The notes: a model not told the origin generated them from the sequence alone. A stretch of DNA of 64,000 nucleotides from Cohnella phaseoli (GCF_003386235.1 NZ_QRDZ01000025.1:83280-147279); one strand, 5' to 3'. Positions 41,765 to 50,402 are shown, counted from the first letter of the stretch. Numbers and translations are program-made.

Positions 41765-42505
41765 TCAGCTTGCAGCCGGCTCGCTGTCGAAATAGGACGT
41801 ATCCATAATTCTCGCATAAATGTAAGGATTCAAGTTATGACTTTGCACGTGGATTTTGATTTTGTCGAGGCCCGCTATGTTAAACTCCATACGGGTGGCC
41901 GAATCCTCCAGGCTAGCCGTATGCGTTTCGAGAGCGGTAAGCGCCGTGTTGCCGGCTTCATCCCCCGCATTGTAGAGCGTAAATTCCACATCGTGCTCTC
42001 CCGGGCTGACGATGGCGGCATCCAGAACAAGACGCTTATACTTGCGGTCCAAAGTAAAAATAATATCGCCGTACTGGTCGATTTTCAGAACTTGTTTGTA
42101 TTGCTTCTCGTTGACTCGCGTTTCTCCCGGATCGCGCGTCGCGACGACATAGATGTTGTCGATCTCCATCGGCATCGCGAAGATCGGCGTCTGCGCTCCC
42201 GGTTGGTCTCCGATATAAATTTTTTGCGTGGCGGCGTCGAATTTGACCGGCACTTTTAATGCTTCGGCTACAGCGCGAACCGGTAAATAGTTGACCCCGT
42301 TATAGTATATCGCCGACATAGGTTTGCCGTTAGCGTCTTTGGGCTGCCACGCTTCGCCGTTAAGCACGAAGGTCGCGCTCCGGTTAAAAAAAGCCTTGAT
42401 CGGCTCCAGGTTGACGGCCGCATACGCGGACCCGATAGAGCTGGACAATAGCGCGACAATAAATAAAGCGACTAACGTCGATTTCTTCCTCCAAAACCTC
42501 ATCAT
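41765..42505 (-). CDS. stalk-domain (copper amine oxidase N-terminal-like) exported protein
   Basis: 246 aa from ATG 42505 (GGAAGGG about 12 nt upstream). The Sec signal peptide ends near SAYA (residues about 10-30). Residues 35-100 are a copper amine oxidase N-terminal/stalk domain (NGEAWQPKDANGKPMSAIYYNGVNYLPVRAVAEALKVPVKFDAATQKIYIG), a cell-surface module frequent in Paenibacillaceae. The second half is a beta-rich domain without a name I know (EIDNIYVVATRDPGE ... HDVEFTLYNAG). The SLH remnant follows its stop in frame. Confidence 0.8.
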   Translation of the reverse strand: MMRFWRKKSTLVALFIVALLSSSIGSAYAAVNLEPIKAFFNRSATFVLNGEAWQPKDANGKPMSAIYYNGVNYLPVRAVAEALKVPVKFDAATQKIYIGDQPGAQTPIFAMPMEIDNIYVVATRDPGETRVNEKQYKQVLKIDQYGDIIFTLDRKYKRLVLDAAIVSPGEHDVEFTLYNAGDEAGNTALTALETHTASLEDSATRMEFNIAGLDKIKIHVQSHNLNPYIYARIMDTSYFDSEPAAS

Positions 42506-42623
42506 TATAAAACACACCCTTCCGCATACGCGTTTTAATACCAAGCAGTTCCAGCTTAGCACCGTGCGATGGCGGCGGGTATTATCTGAAAGTCGTAAAA
42601 AAGTAGCAAAATGGAGGGGGGGA

Positions 42624-44693
42624 TCAACGCCCCGAACCGGCTCCGTTCGGCGGAGACCGGCGCCCCGCATGCAAGTTGAGCAGCTGCGTACGTTTCTTGA
42701 TTTGAAGCTTGCCGTAGATGTTGGTAACATGCCTCTTGACCGTCGCTTCGCTCAGAAACAGCTTCTGAGCAATCTCCAGATTGGAGCAGTCCTGGACCAT
42801 AAGATCGACGACCTCCCTCTCGCGTTTGGATAACAGCTCAAAGCGATCTTCCCCGTCGTGGCGAGCCTGCGAGATTCCGACCGCGGCAATCATTCGATTC
42901 AAGTAATCCTGTAGCCTGGATCCTCTTGTATCCAGCGCGAAATAAGGCGTCGGCTTGCCGTCGCCGTATTCGAAGTGAACGATCTCCTTGACTCTCTCGA
43001 ACCCCAGCCCGCGAAAGATGGCATGAAAGAAAGGAATCGCGGGGGAAGTCGTCACCATCAGTCCGGCGGAAAGCATGTATTGAATGAACGTTAGTCCGGC
43101 CATATGACATAGCGTAGGATCGGAATAATCGCTCACTTCGATAAACATGACAAAATATCCGGCCGCTTGTTCGCGCGGAGTTCTCAGCCGCTCCAGCTCG
43201 GGCTTGGACAGACTGGAGAAATAGGCGGAGAACAGCGGGTGAGTCAGCAAGTAGTCCAGCGTACGCTCATGAATCGGCAGCACTCCCGCCATTCCGCATA
43301 TGCAGCCGCGAGCGTCCCTGAGCAGCTTGACGATACTCGGGTCTAGACGATACAGCTCATGCAGGTTCAAATGCCGATAGATGTTGATGCAATCGGAAGC
43401 CTCCATAAAGTATTCGAATGGTTCTCCGGATTCCGGATTGTACCCGTTGATGCGAACATCGCGAGCCGAAGCAAGCCTGGCCGCGATGTATTGCTCGGCT
43501 TCCGTCCAATTCGCCGGGCTCAGCGCCTCCGCGAATCCGCTGACGAACTGCTGATAAAATAAAGTGCGCACCAGACGATCGCCGATATAGTACACCCAGT
43601 CCGATCTTTCCCACGCGGAGGGGATAGCGGGCGGCTTTTTTTTCAAGGCGAGATAGTAGAAGGTCACGCATCGCTCCCACAAGCGATCGTAGTAATTCGG
43701 CGCCCGCTGGCGCAGCTCGTAGCCGACGGCGTCGCGCAGCATATCGTGCAGCACCCAGCCGTTGTCGGTCTTGCGGACGAACGAGAATCCGGTCAGTTGG
43801 AGGAATTGCTCCGTCGGCACCGGCTTCTCCAGCACGAAGCTCAGCAGCTCTTGATTGAAGCGCCGCAAGACGGCCGCCGCCTCTACCGCTTCCCGGACGG
43901 CGGCATTCGGCACTTCCTTCAACCAGACGCTGACCGTCTGCGCGAAAGCGTTTTCGATCGCTGCGGCATGAGCAGGCAGCACGGATTGGGCAAGCGTAGT
44001 CGAGACAAACAGGGATAATGTCAACGGATGTCCCCTTGTGCGACTCCATGCCTGGCGAACGAGCTCTTCCCGCTCAATCCCCGAGCGGCTCAAATATTGC
44101 TTCACGGCCCGGTAATCCAGCTCTTCCAGCGGCATCCGCACGATCAGTTGGCGCCAAGCCGGAGAAGCGAGCCACGGCCCCTGCAATGGAGTTCTGCCGG
44201 ATATGACGATCCGAACGTCCCGGCTCAGCCGCGGTAGAAATTCCTCCCGCAGCCATCCCTCCAATTCTCCGATCTCTTCGAACGTATCGAGAGCCAGAAC
44301 CCGTTTTCGGCCGCCTGCGGGATCGCGCAGCTCATCCAATACAAGCTCCGTCAGCGAATGAACATCCTGAGCCAGAGCGTTCAGTCGTTCCGGCGAATAG
44401 CCCAGGGAACGCAGCAGTTGCCGGCAGAAGCCGACTGACTCCGGGCCAAGCGCGCGGCAGTCTAAGAGAAGATACGGAATACGGGCCGCTTCGGATAGTC
44501 GGCGAAACTCATCCAGCAGGTAACTCTTCCCGGCTCCCCCCGTGCCATACACATTAAGAATGCATCCTTCGGAGGAACCGCTCTCCAGCCGCCGCGCGTA
44601 AACGTCAAGCTCCCGTTCCCTGCCCACGAAATATTGCCGCTCCAGGCGGTCAATCTCTCCGGCAAGACTTGGCACTCGAATGTCCTTCTCCAT
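42624..44693 (-). CDS. MalT-like LuxR-family ATPase transcription factor
   Basis: 689 aa. The N-terminus carries a STAND/AAA-type ATPase with Walker A YGTGGAGKSYLLDEF and Walker B VLALDTFEEI. A long helical middle region follows. The C-terminus is a LuxR helix-turn-helix (LSKREREVVDLMVQDCSNLEIAQKLFLSEATVKRHVTNIYGKL). The effector is unknown. It is followed by the stalk-domain gene, with a 118-nt gap, and preceded by a large hairpin. Start ATG 44693 with GAGGTGAG upstream. Confidence 0.9.
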   Translation of the reverse strand: MEKDIRVPSLAGEIDRLERQYFVGRERELDVYARRLESGSSEGCILNVYGTGGAGKSYLLDEFRRLSEAARIPYLLLDCRALGPESVGFCRQLLRSLGYSPERLNALAQDVHSLTELVLDELRDPAGGRKRVLALDTFEEIGELEGWLREEFLPRLSRDVRIVISGRTPLQGPWLASPAWRQLIVRMPLEELDYRAVKQYLSRSGIEREELVRQAWSRTRGHPLTLSLFVSTTLAQSVLPAHAAAIENAFAQTVSVWLKEVPNAAVREAVEAAAVLRRFNQELLSFVLEKPVPTEQFLQLTGFSFVRKTDNGWVLHDMLRDAVGYELRQRAPNYYDRLWERCVTFYYLALKKKPPAIPSAWERSDWVYYIGDRLVRTLFYQQFVSGFAEALSPANWTEAEQYIAARLASARDVRINGYNPESGEPFEYFMEASDCINIYRHLNLHELYRLDPSIVKLLRDARGCICGMAGVLPIHERTLDYLLTHPLFSAYFSSLSKPELERLRTPREQAAGYFVMFIEVSDYSDPTLCHMAGLTFIQYMLSAGLMVTTSPAIPFFHAIFRGLGFERVKEIVHFEYGDGKPTPYFALDTRGSRLQDYLNRMIAAVGISQARHDGEDRFELLSKREREVVDLMVQDCSNLEIAQKLFLSEATVKRHVTNIYGKLQIKKRTQLLNLHAGRRSPPNGAGSGR

Positions 44694-45028
44694 CGCGATC
44701 CGCTCACCTCGTCGCTTTATCCGCTCTTGAGCTCGGATCGTCGATCCCGCTCCGATAATCTCTTCCTATAATTGTAACAGATGCGGAATTTACTTAGATA
44801 GAGGAAATGGAGGACCCAGAAGCACAATTGCTAAAGATGATCGATAGACAAAGTAAGGGGTATGTACCTCCTGGAGACTGCCTCATACGCTCCTGAAATT
44901 ACCTTGCAACGGGTTTACCATTCCCATTTCAGGAGCGTATAGCATCGGAAGGAGGTACATACCCCTTGAGCCTTTATCATCGATTATCTTTCACAGTAAC
45001 TTGAAGTACTTATGGGACAGCCTCTTGC
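44694..45028. other. intergenic region containing the long inverted repeat
   Basis: 335 bp between the minus-strand transporter stop and the LuxR start. Apart from the hairpin at 44833-44991 I see no gene. The LuxR promoter must lie between 44694 and 44830. Confidence 0.6.
44833..44991. repeat. long imperfect inverted repeat (159 nt)
   Basis: Arms pair in blocks: AAAGATGATCGAT with ATCGATTATCTTT (13 bp, one G-T), AAAG with CTTT, AAGGGGTATGTACCTCCT with its exact complement (18 bp), and ATACGCTCCTGAAAT with ATTTCAGGAGCGTAT (15 bp), around a 26-nt loop. It lies between the queuosine-type transporter and the LuxR gene (both minus). It has no ORF. It could be a MITE-like element, an RNA structure or a double operator. 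Confidence 0.85.
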
Positions 45029-45709
45029 TTATGCTTCCTTAAACTTAAAGCTGCGAGCCCAGTATATGACCGGAGTCGAAGCGACCGAAATGACGAATTT
45101 GAGCAGATAAGTCGTAATCGCGATTTCCCACCAGATGTCCCAAGTGTACTCTCCGGCAAACGCGATCGTGCAAAATACCAGCGTATCGACCATCTGGCTG
45201 ACGCCGATGCTTCCGTTGAGGCGAATCCATAGCTGGTTGCGCGACGGAAATTTGGCTCTGAGTTTGCTGAATATTTTCACATCGAGAAATTGGCTGACGA
45301 AGTAGGCTGCGAGACTGCCCAGCGCAATGCGCGGAGCCAAGCCGAAAATCGTCTGCAGCGCGGGATCGCCGAAGTCCGTCTCCTGCGGCTGAAAGACGAG
45401 CACCATCTGCATAATCGCCGTCGACATGAGCAGGAAGAAAAATCCGAACCAGACCGCTTTCCTCGCTTCCTTCTCTCCGAACTTCTCATTGATCAAGTCT
45501 GTCGTCAAATAAATCGTGCCGTACATCGTGTTGCCCAGCGTCATGACGAATCCGAACATGCCGATCGTCTTCACCACCTGTATGTTGGCCAGTATGACGG
45601 CGGCCGCCACCCAGGCGTACAGACCGTTCTTGCCGAACATCCGATAGCAGAGCAAGAACAGCGCGAAGTTGACCAGGACGAATAGAACGCCCCAACCGAA
45701 ATTGAACAT
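45029..45709 (-). CDS. queuosine precursor transporter (YhhQ / VUT-1 family)
   Basis: 226 aa from ATG 45709; the frame runs on to 45784, but the riboswitch lies in that stretch and AGGAGG is 10 nt before 45709. It is a multispanning membrane protein with the family's TLGNTMYGTIYLTTDLINEKFGEKEARKAVWFGF segment and a conserved RLNGSIGVSQMVDTLVF. The VUT-1/YhhQ family takes up queuosine precursors. A preQ1-I riboswitch controls it, strongly supporting this role. Confidence 0.93.
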   Translation of the reverse strand: MFNFGWGVLFVLVNFALFLLCYRMFGKNGLYAWVAAAVILANIQVVKTIGMFGFVMTLGNTMYGTIYLTTDLINEKFGEKEARKAVWFGFFFLLMSTAIMQMVLVFQPQETDFGDPALQTIFGLAPRIALGSLAAYFVSQFLDVKIFSKLRAKFPSRNQLWIRLNGSIGVSQMVDTLVFCTIAFAGEYTWDIWWEIAITTYLLKFVISVASTPVIYWARSFKFKEA

Positions 45710-45720
45710 AGAAAACCAGC

Positions 45721-45757
45721 CTCCTAGTTTTGATAACGCGGGAGTTTTCGAACCGCG
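45721..45757 (-). ncRNA. preQ1-I riboswitch aptamer
   Basis: On the minus strand: stem CGCGG / CCGCG with loop TTCGAAAACTC, then TTATCAAAACTAGGAGG. This matches the preQ1-I consensus GGUUCnA...CCC ... AAAACUAGGA found upstream of B. subtilis queC. The downstream A-rich tail overlaps the ribosome site, so it probably controls translation: preQ1 binding folds the pseudoknot and hides AGGAGG, turning the transporter off. Confidence 0.88.
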
Positions 45758-45791
45758 GCCCTCATTCGCCGGGGCATGCGTCAAACGACTT

Positions 45792-45800
45792 ATTATAGCA
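45792..45800 (-). promoter_or_regulatory. extended -10 promoter of the preQ1 transporter
   Basis: TGCTATAAT (minus strand) is a perfect extended -10, with the aptamer starting about 35 nt downstream. It directly follows the terminator of the EmrB pump gene. Confidence 0.8.
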
Positions 45801-45802
45801 TG

Positions 45803-45848
45803 AAAAAGCCGGAAGTCGGATGGATTGTTTTCCCATCGACTTCCGGCT
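45803..45848 (-). terminator. terminator of the EmrB-type pump gene
   Basis: AGCCGGAAGTCG-GATGG / CCATC-CGACTTCCGGCT stem, followed on the minus strand by TTTTT. It sits 15 nt after the pump's stop and just upstream of the transporter promoter. Confidence 0.85.
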
Positions 45849-45862
45849 TCTATCCGATCCCG

Positions 45863-47320
45863 TTAAGCGGCTTTACGCTCCGGACGCTCGTCTCTCGGCA
45901 GCTTGACCTTGCCGACGAACAGGCTCAGCGGAAGCGCGGCTACGGCGATGAACGTCGCGACCAAGTAGACGTCGTTCACGCTCATCGTAAACGACATCGC
46001 CGAGATGTAAGCCACGTCGCTCTCCCCCGCCTGGGCGAAGGCAGCGCCATGGTGCGCGGATCTTGTCGCCAGCATCGTCGTGAAGATGGCGATGGCGAAC
46101 GATCCGAACACGTTGCGGGTCCAGTTCATAATCGCGGACGCATGTCCCGACAGCTCGCGCGGCACCAGTTCCATGCCGGCGTTGCTGGCCGGCATCATGA
46201 CGAGGGCGATGCCCAGATTGCGGACAACCATCCAGAACAAAATATAGCCGTGAGACACATCGATGCTCAGCCAGCTTAGCGTCAGCGTTCCGACCGTCAG
46301 CAGAATAATGCCGACAAACATGAGCCAGCGAGGACCGACCGAATTGTACAGCTTCCCGATAATCGGCATCACAAGCGCCATAGCCAGCGAAGCCGGCAGC
46401 AGGATAAGTCCGGTATCCATGGCCGATACGTGCTGGATACGCTGCAGGAATACAGGGGTCAAGAAAGTGCCGGAGTACAGGCTGATTGTCAAAATGTTCG
46501 TGATAATGACATTGATCGTATATCTGCCGTTGCGGAATACCCGCAAATCCAGCAGCGGGGACTTGGCCGTCAGCTCCCTCCAGGCGAACAACGCAAGCAC
46601 GAGCAAGCCTCCGATAAGCAGCGTCAGCGTTTCCCATGAGCTCCATCCCCATTTGTGCCCCTGCCCTAGCGCGAGCAGCAAGGATGTGCTGCTGACGATA
46701 ACCGTTACGAATCCCAACGCATCGAAACTCTTGGGCACGTTTAGCCGATAATAAGGAATATACACCGCGACGCACCAGATTGCGATCAGACCGATCGGCA
46801 CGTTCATGAGGAACAGCCATTGCCAATCGTAGTTCTGCAGCAGCCAGCCGCTGAGCGTCGGGCCGAATGCCGGCGCCATCATCGAAGCCAGCCCCCATAG
46901 CGCCATCGCCATCGCTTGCTTTTCTCTCGGAATGATCTGATAGATAAGAGCCATCGTCGCCGGAATAATAAGACCGCTGAAGGCTCCCTGCAGCACGCGG
47001 AACGCGATCAGCGAGGTTTCGTCCCATGCGGCCGCGCACAGAGCCGAGGATAGCGTAAAGCCGATCAAGGAAAACAAGTATAACCGTTTGTAGCTGAACT
47101 TCTCTCCCAAATACCCTACGATCGGCGCCGTCGTGCCCATTGCGAGCATAAAGCCGGTCAGCGTCCATGTGATCGTGTCCAAACTCGTCTGAAAATGATC
47201 CTTCAATATCTCCAAGGCGATATTGATCGTGCTGGATGCTAAAATACATAGAAACGATCCTATAAATATTGCAACCATTATCGGCATGAAACGTATTTCT
47301 TGATTATTGCGTTGTTCCAT
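45863..47320 (-). CDS. DHA2-family multidrug MFS efflux pump (EmrB/QacA-like)
   Basis: 485 aa from ATG 47320, with GGAG about 11 nt upstream. About fourteen membrane segments begin with FMPIMVAIFIGSFLCILASSTINIALE. DHA2 motifs are in WTLTGFMLAMGTTAPIVGYLGEKFSYKRL and GLIIPATMALIYQIIPREKQAMAMALWGL, GPTLSGWLLQ. It exports lipophilic drugs with proton exchange. The divergent PadR gene and the ATGT-N8-ACAT operator suggest ligand-induced repression. Confidence 0.93.
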   Translation of the reverse strand: MEQRNNQEIRFMPIMVAIFIGSFLCILASSTINIALEILKDHFQTSLDTITWTLTGFMLAMGTTAPIVGYLGEKFSYKRLYLFSLIGFTLSSALCAAAWDETSLIAFRVLQGAFSGLIIPATMALIYQIIPREKQAMAMALWGLASMMAPAFGPTLSGWLLQNYDWQWLFLMNVPIGLIAIWCVAVYIPYYRLNVPKSFDALGFVTVIVSSTSLLLALGQGHKWGWSSWETLTLLIGGLLVLALFAWRELTAKSPLLDLRVFRNGRYTINVIITNILTISLYSGTFLTPVFLQRIQHVSAMDTGLILLPASLAMALVMPIIGKLYNSVGPRWLMFVGIILLTVGTLTLSWLSIDVSHGYILFWMVVRNLGIALVMMPASNAGMELVPRELSGHASAIMNWTRNVFGSFAIAIFTTMLATRSAHHGAAFAQAGESDVAYISAMSFTMSVNDVYLVATFIAVAALPLSLFVGKVKLPRDERPERKAA

Positions 47321-47348
47321 TGTGATTTCTCCGCGCCTCCGATTATCC

Positions 47349-47368
47349 TTATGTATTTTTTTACATAA
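47349..47368. promoter_or_regulatory. PadR-type operator
   Basis: TTATGTA-TTTTTT-TACATAA, a perfect palindrome containing ATGT-N8-ACAT, the PadR/LmrR consensus. It lies between the divergent pump and padR-like genes, 29 nt before the pump ATG. Confidence 0.8.
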
Positions 47369-47438
47369 TTGCTGGCAAGGAAATAATAATAACGCCAAAA
47401 TCTCCATCTGTCAAAGTATGTGATCTGGAGGATTCGCC

Positions 47439-48005
47439 ATGAATACATTGGCCTATGGCTTGCTAAGCCTGCTCTCCCATTCTCCCTTGTCGGGATACGA
47501 TCTGACGCAGAGAATCCAGCCCTTCTGGCCGGCCAAGCATAGTCAAATCTATCCGCTGCTCGCGCGGCTCGAGAAATACGACATGGTTTCCTGCGAATTG
47601 ATTCAGCAGAGCGACAAGCCGGACAAGAAGGTATACTCCATTCAGGAAAAGGGCCTCGACGCCTTGCGAAAGTGGCTGGCTCTCCCCGCATCCGATCCGG
47701 TCATGCGCGACGAACTGATGCTAAAGGCTTTCTGCATTTCCCAAGTAGAGCCGACGGTATCGCGCGATCTGTTCGCGGCCCGGTTGGAGCATTACAAAGC
47801 CAAGTCGCAGCGGCTCAACGATAAAATTCAGTCCGTGCGACATATGGCCAATGCGGGAGAAGACGGAATTCCGCCGTATGATTCCCCTTACTTCGGCGCT
47901 TACATTCTGCTGAACAAAGGCAAATTGACGTGCCGGACGAACATCGAGTGGTGCGAGTGGGTGCTGTCGATCATTCCGCACGGCTCCGGAAATACCGTCG
48001 ATTAA
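47439..48005 (+). CDS. PadR-family transcriptional regulator
   Basis: 188 aa, GGAGG upstream of ATG 47439. The winged helix LAYGLLSLLSHSPLSGYDLTQRIQPFWPAKHSQIYPLLARLEKYDMVS is followed by the C-terminal dimer helices (LFAARLEHYKAKSQRLNDKIQ), the two-domain PadR layout. Divergent from the EmrB pump; probably binds the palindrome at 47349-47368 and represses the pump until a drug-like ligand arrives. Confidence 0.92.
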   Translation: MNTLAYGLLSLLSHSPLSGYDLTQRIQPFWPAKHSQIYPLLARLEKYDMVSCELIQQSDKPDKKVYSIQEKGLDALRKWLALPASDPVMRDELMLKAFCISQVEPTVSRDLFAARLEHYKAKSQRLNDKIQSVRHMANAGEDGIPPYDSPYFGAYILLNKGKLTCRTNIEWCEWVLSIIPHGSGNTVD

Positions 48006-48010
48006 ACGCC

Positions 48011-48060
48011 AAGAAGCTCCGCTTCCGCTGCTCGGTTATGAGCGCGGACGGAGCTTTTTG
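48011..48060 (+). terminator. terminator after the PadR gene
   Basis: AAGCTCCGC / (GCGGA)CGGAGCTT stem-loop, followed by TTTTGACTTTTT. Confidence 0.65.
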
Positions 48061-48075
48061 ACTTTTTGCACAACC

Positions 48076-48834
48076 CTACACGGGTTTCATAGCGTCCGCT
48101 TCCCAGACGGCGCGCCTCTCTTTCAAACGTTTATGCGCAGCGGCGGACATCAGGATGCTAATCTCGAACAACAGTAGAAACGGCGCCAGAATAAGCAGGT
48201 TCGACAGCAGATCGGGCGGAGCAATCAAGGTGGACGCCACTACCAGCAGCATGTAGCAATAACGTCGCCATTTGCGCAGCCGTTGAGGGGTTACAAGCCG
48301 AAGCGCAGTCAGAAACGCAACAACGACAGGCAGCTCGAACATGAGCGCGCACGGAATGACGATATTGAACATGAATGTGAAGTATTGAAGGACGCCATAC
48401 GTCTCTTGAAGCTCCATGCGTTGGTTCAACTGCGTAAGAAATGCGAGCGATAGACGAAACACGACGCTATACGCAAAGCAGGTTCCTACACCCATCAAGG
48501 CCGCGGACAGAGGAATGAACTTCAGCGTCGCACTCCGCTCCGTCTCCGTCATTCCCGGCTTCGCAAACTGCCACAACTGATACAGGGCGAACGGCAGCGT
48601 CACAGCGATCGCGAACAATAAAGCGAATTGCATATATATCCGAATGCCGTCCCAAGGCGACAGCGCATGCCAGACAAGCTCGTTTGCCGGAGGTCTTGCC
48701 TTCAAATAGGCGATGGCGGGGACGGCAAGCGCTAAGCCAACCGCAAGCGCAACGCCCAATACGACGGCTACGCGGATGATCCGCTTGCGCAGCTCCGACA
48801 AGTGATCGGTCAGCTTCATATCGGACGTCGGCAT
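48076..48834 (-). CDS. tatC: Sec-independent translocase subunit TatC
   Basis: 252 aa from ATG 48834, with AGGAGG nine nt upstream. It has the TatC start MKLTDHLSELRKRIIRVAVV and six membrane spans with the conserved loop LYQLWQFAKPGMTETERS. It forms the receptor core of the twin-arginine translocase. It is 13 nt after the tatA stop and part of a Tat-substrate-tatA-tatC operon. Confidence 0.95.
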   Translation of the reverse strand: MPTSDMKLTDHLSELRKRIIRVAVVLGVALAVGLALAVPAIAYLKARPPANELVWHALSPWDGIRIYMQFALLFAIAVTLPFALYQLWQFAKPGMTETERSATLKFIPLSAALMGVGTCFAYSVVFRLSLAFLTQLNQRMELQETYGVLQYFTFMFNIVIPCALMFELPVVVAFLTALRLVTPQRLRKWRRYCYMLLVVASTLIAPPDLLSNLLILAPFLLLFEISILMSAAAHKRLKERRAVWEADAMKPV

Positions 48835-48847
48835 CCTCAATCGCCTC

Positions 48848-49057
48848 CTAGTTCAAGCTTTTCCTTCCTTCGGCCTCCGAGTCGCTCCCGTTGGGCAATT
48901 TTCCGGAATCGTCCGCCATCATCTCCTTGGCCCCGTTCTTAAACTCCCTCAACGTCCTTCCGAAAGCCCGACCTAGCTCCGGCAGCTTGCTCGGTCCGAA
49001 CAACAACAGTCCTACCAACACAATAAGCAGAATACCTACCGTCCCAGGCGCATGCAT
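48848..49057 (-). CDS. tatA: twin-arginine translocase pore subunit TatA
   Basis: 69 aa. The short membrane segment GILLIVLVGLLLFGPSKLPELGRAFGRTLREFKNGAKE is the TatA/E signature with the FGP hinge and amphipathic helix. It forms the translocation pore with TatC. 17 nt after the substrate gene stop. Confidence 0.95.
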   Translation of the reverse strand: MHAPGTVGILLIVLVGLLLFGPSKLPELGRAFGRTLREFKNGAKEMMADDSGKLPNGSDSEAEGRKSLN

Positions 49058-49074
49058 ATTTTTCCTCTCCTTCG

Positions 49075-50352
49075 CTAGACCATATTGTTGGCGGTAACAT
49101 TCGCCGTTCCGACAGTGGACAATCCCCCGTCCAAGTTACCTTTGAGAATGTTCGAGGTAATCAGCAGCTCGTTGCTGGAGTCGATACTATGGATACCGTA
49201 ACGCTGCGTCTTTACACTCTGATTGTCGAAGCAGCGATTGCCGGTGATCGTGATCAGTGAGCTTGAGCCGAGAATGCTGATTCCGTCGTCCTGGCCTGTG
49301 GCCGGCGCTTTGCCGTTGTTCTTGCACACGTTGCCGACAATTTGCGAATGGGTGACGCTGGCGTACATAATGCCCGCGGAGTTGTTATCCGAGCACCAGT
49401 TACCGTCCGAGATAATCTCTGTTGCGTTGATGATATCGATCCCGTTGCCGTCATTGCCTTCGATCAGATTATTGCTGATGACGATGCCGAATTTACCGTT
49501 AACGTAGACACCTCCGGCGGTATTCCCCGGAACAAGTCCATTGTTGCGGATAATATTGTTGGCGATCAGACCGCGGTTTGTATTGTAAATAATGCCGTCC
49601 AGATACCCGTCCTCGATCAGGTTGTCCACCACCCAGTTGTTTCCGTCGGCGTATGCTGCATCGTCGTTGCTGAACGAAACGACGGTATTGCCGATCGTTC
49701 CCTTCAGATGACATTGCGTTATCGTGGATTCCATGACGTTGGACATGTTCAAGGCGATAACATGGGAGCGCACAACCTTGACCTTCTCGATCCGTATTCG
49801 CTTGCACTTCCAGAAAATCACCGTGCTGCCTGTCGTCTGCTGCGGCGCGTTGCCGTCCAGCGTCATATTGGAAACGGTAATATTTTCGGTCAGCGTGCCC
49901 AACACTAGCGCGTCGTTCACGCCGCTTTTGAGCTTCAGCACAGTAACGTCCTGCCCGACACCTTTGAGCTCCATGTTGCCGCCTACCTGTACCGTACCGG
50001 TTAAATAAGTGCCCGCCGGAAAGCAGACGACTCCCCCTCCGCCTGCCGTGCAAGCGGCAATCGCCGCGGCGATCGCGGCCGTGTCGTCGGTCGTGCCGTC
50101 TCCGGCCGCCCCGTAATCGGCGACATTGTATTCGCAGAGTCCGACGTTTGCTGTGGTGGGCTTCTGGTTGCCTTTACCCTTGTCCTCCCCGTTTCCTTTG
50201 CCCATCGCATGCGCGACCAGGCCGCCGCTGAACAGCCCTTCCGCCGCAAGCAAAGCGCCGGCTCCTCCCATCGTAGCCAGAAGCTTTCTTCTGCTGATCA
50301 ACCGATCCGTATCGCCAGGGTTGCCAGAGCTCTGCCGAGAGTTGTTCTCCAT
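49075..50352 (-). CDS. Tat-secreted beta-helix protein (pectate-lyase-like)
   Basis: 425 aa from ATG 50352 (GGAGGAGAG upstream). The N-terminus has a twin-arginine signal SRRKLLATMGGAGALLAAEG (about residues 16-35) and a Gly/Lys linker. The body begins with a Pectate_lyase_3-type segment (YNVADYGAAGDGTTDDTAAIAAAI, GGVVCFPAGTYLTG) and continues as right-handed parallel beta-helix repeats with many I/V-N/D patterns. No catalytic residues can be named. It is the first gene of an operon with its own tatA and tatC, as in B. subtilis phoD-tatAd-tatCd. Cargo and translocon appear to be matched. Confidence 0.88.
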   Translation of the reverse strand: MENNSRQSSGNPGDTDRLISRRKLLATMGGAGALLAAEGLFSGGLVAHAMGKGNGEDKGKGNQKPTTANVGLCEYNVADYGAAGDGTTDDTAAIAAAIAACTAGGGGVVCFPAGTYLTGTVQVGGNMELKGVGQDVTVLKLKSGVNDALVLGTLTENITVSNMTLDGNAPQQTTGSTVIFWKCKRIRIEKVKVVRSHVIALNMSNVMESTITQCHLKGTIGNTVVSFSNDDAAYADGNNWVVDNLIEDGYLDGIIYNTNRGLIANNIIRNNGLVPGNTAGGVYVNGKFGIVISNNLIEGNDGNGIDIINATEIISDGNWCSDNNSAGIMYASVTHSQIVGNVCKNNGKAPATGQDDGISILGSSSLITITGNRCFDNQSVKTQRYGIHSIDSSNELLITSNILKGNLDGGLSTVGTANVTANNMV

Positions 50353-50388
50353 AATCTCTCCTCCGTATATGATTGATTCCCGCCCGTT

Positions 50389-50402
50389 GGAAAGCGGTTT
50401 CA
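50389..50402 (-). promoter_or_regulatory. cre-like site upstream of the Tat operon
   Basis: On the minus strand TGAAACCGCTTTCC matches the cre consensus TGWNANCGNTNWCA at all but the last position. It is 37 nt before the start codon of the Tat substrate. CcpA repression is suggested. Confidence 0.55.

Noticed and set aside
44833..44991. Rho-independent terminator
   Set aside because: No T-run at either end, and the stem is interrupted by internal loops; listed as a long inverted repeat instead.
45873..47249. 458-aa minus-strand frame in another frame of the EmrB pump
   Set aside because: Shadow frame rich in Arg/Gly/Ala; the pump has a complete membrane pattern.
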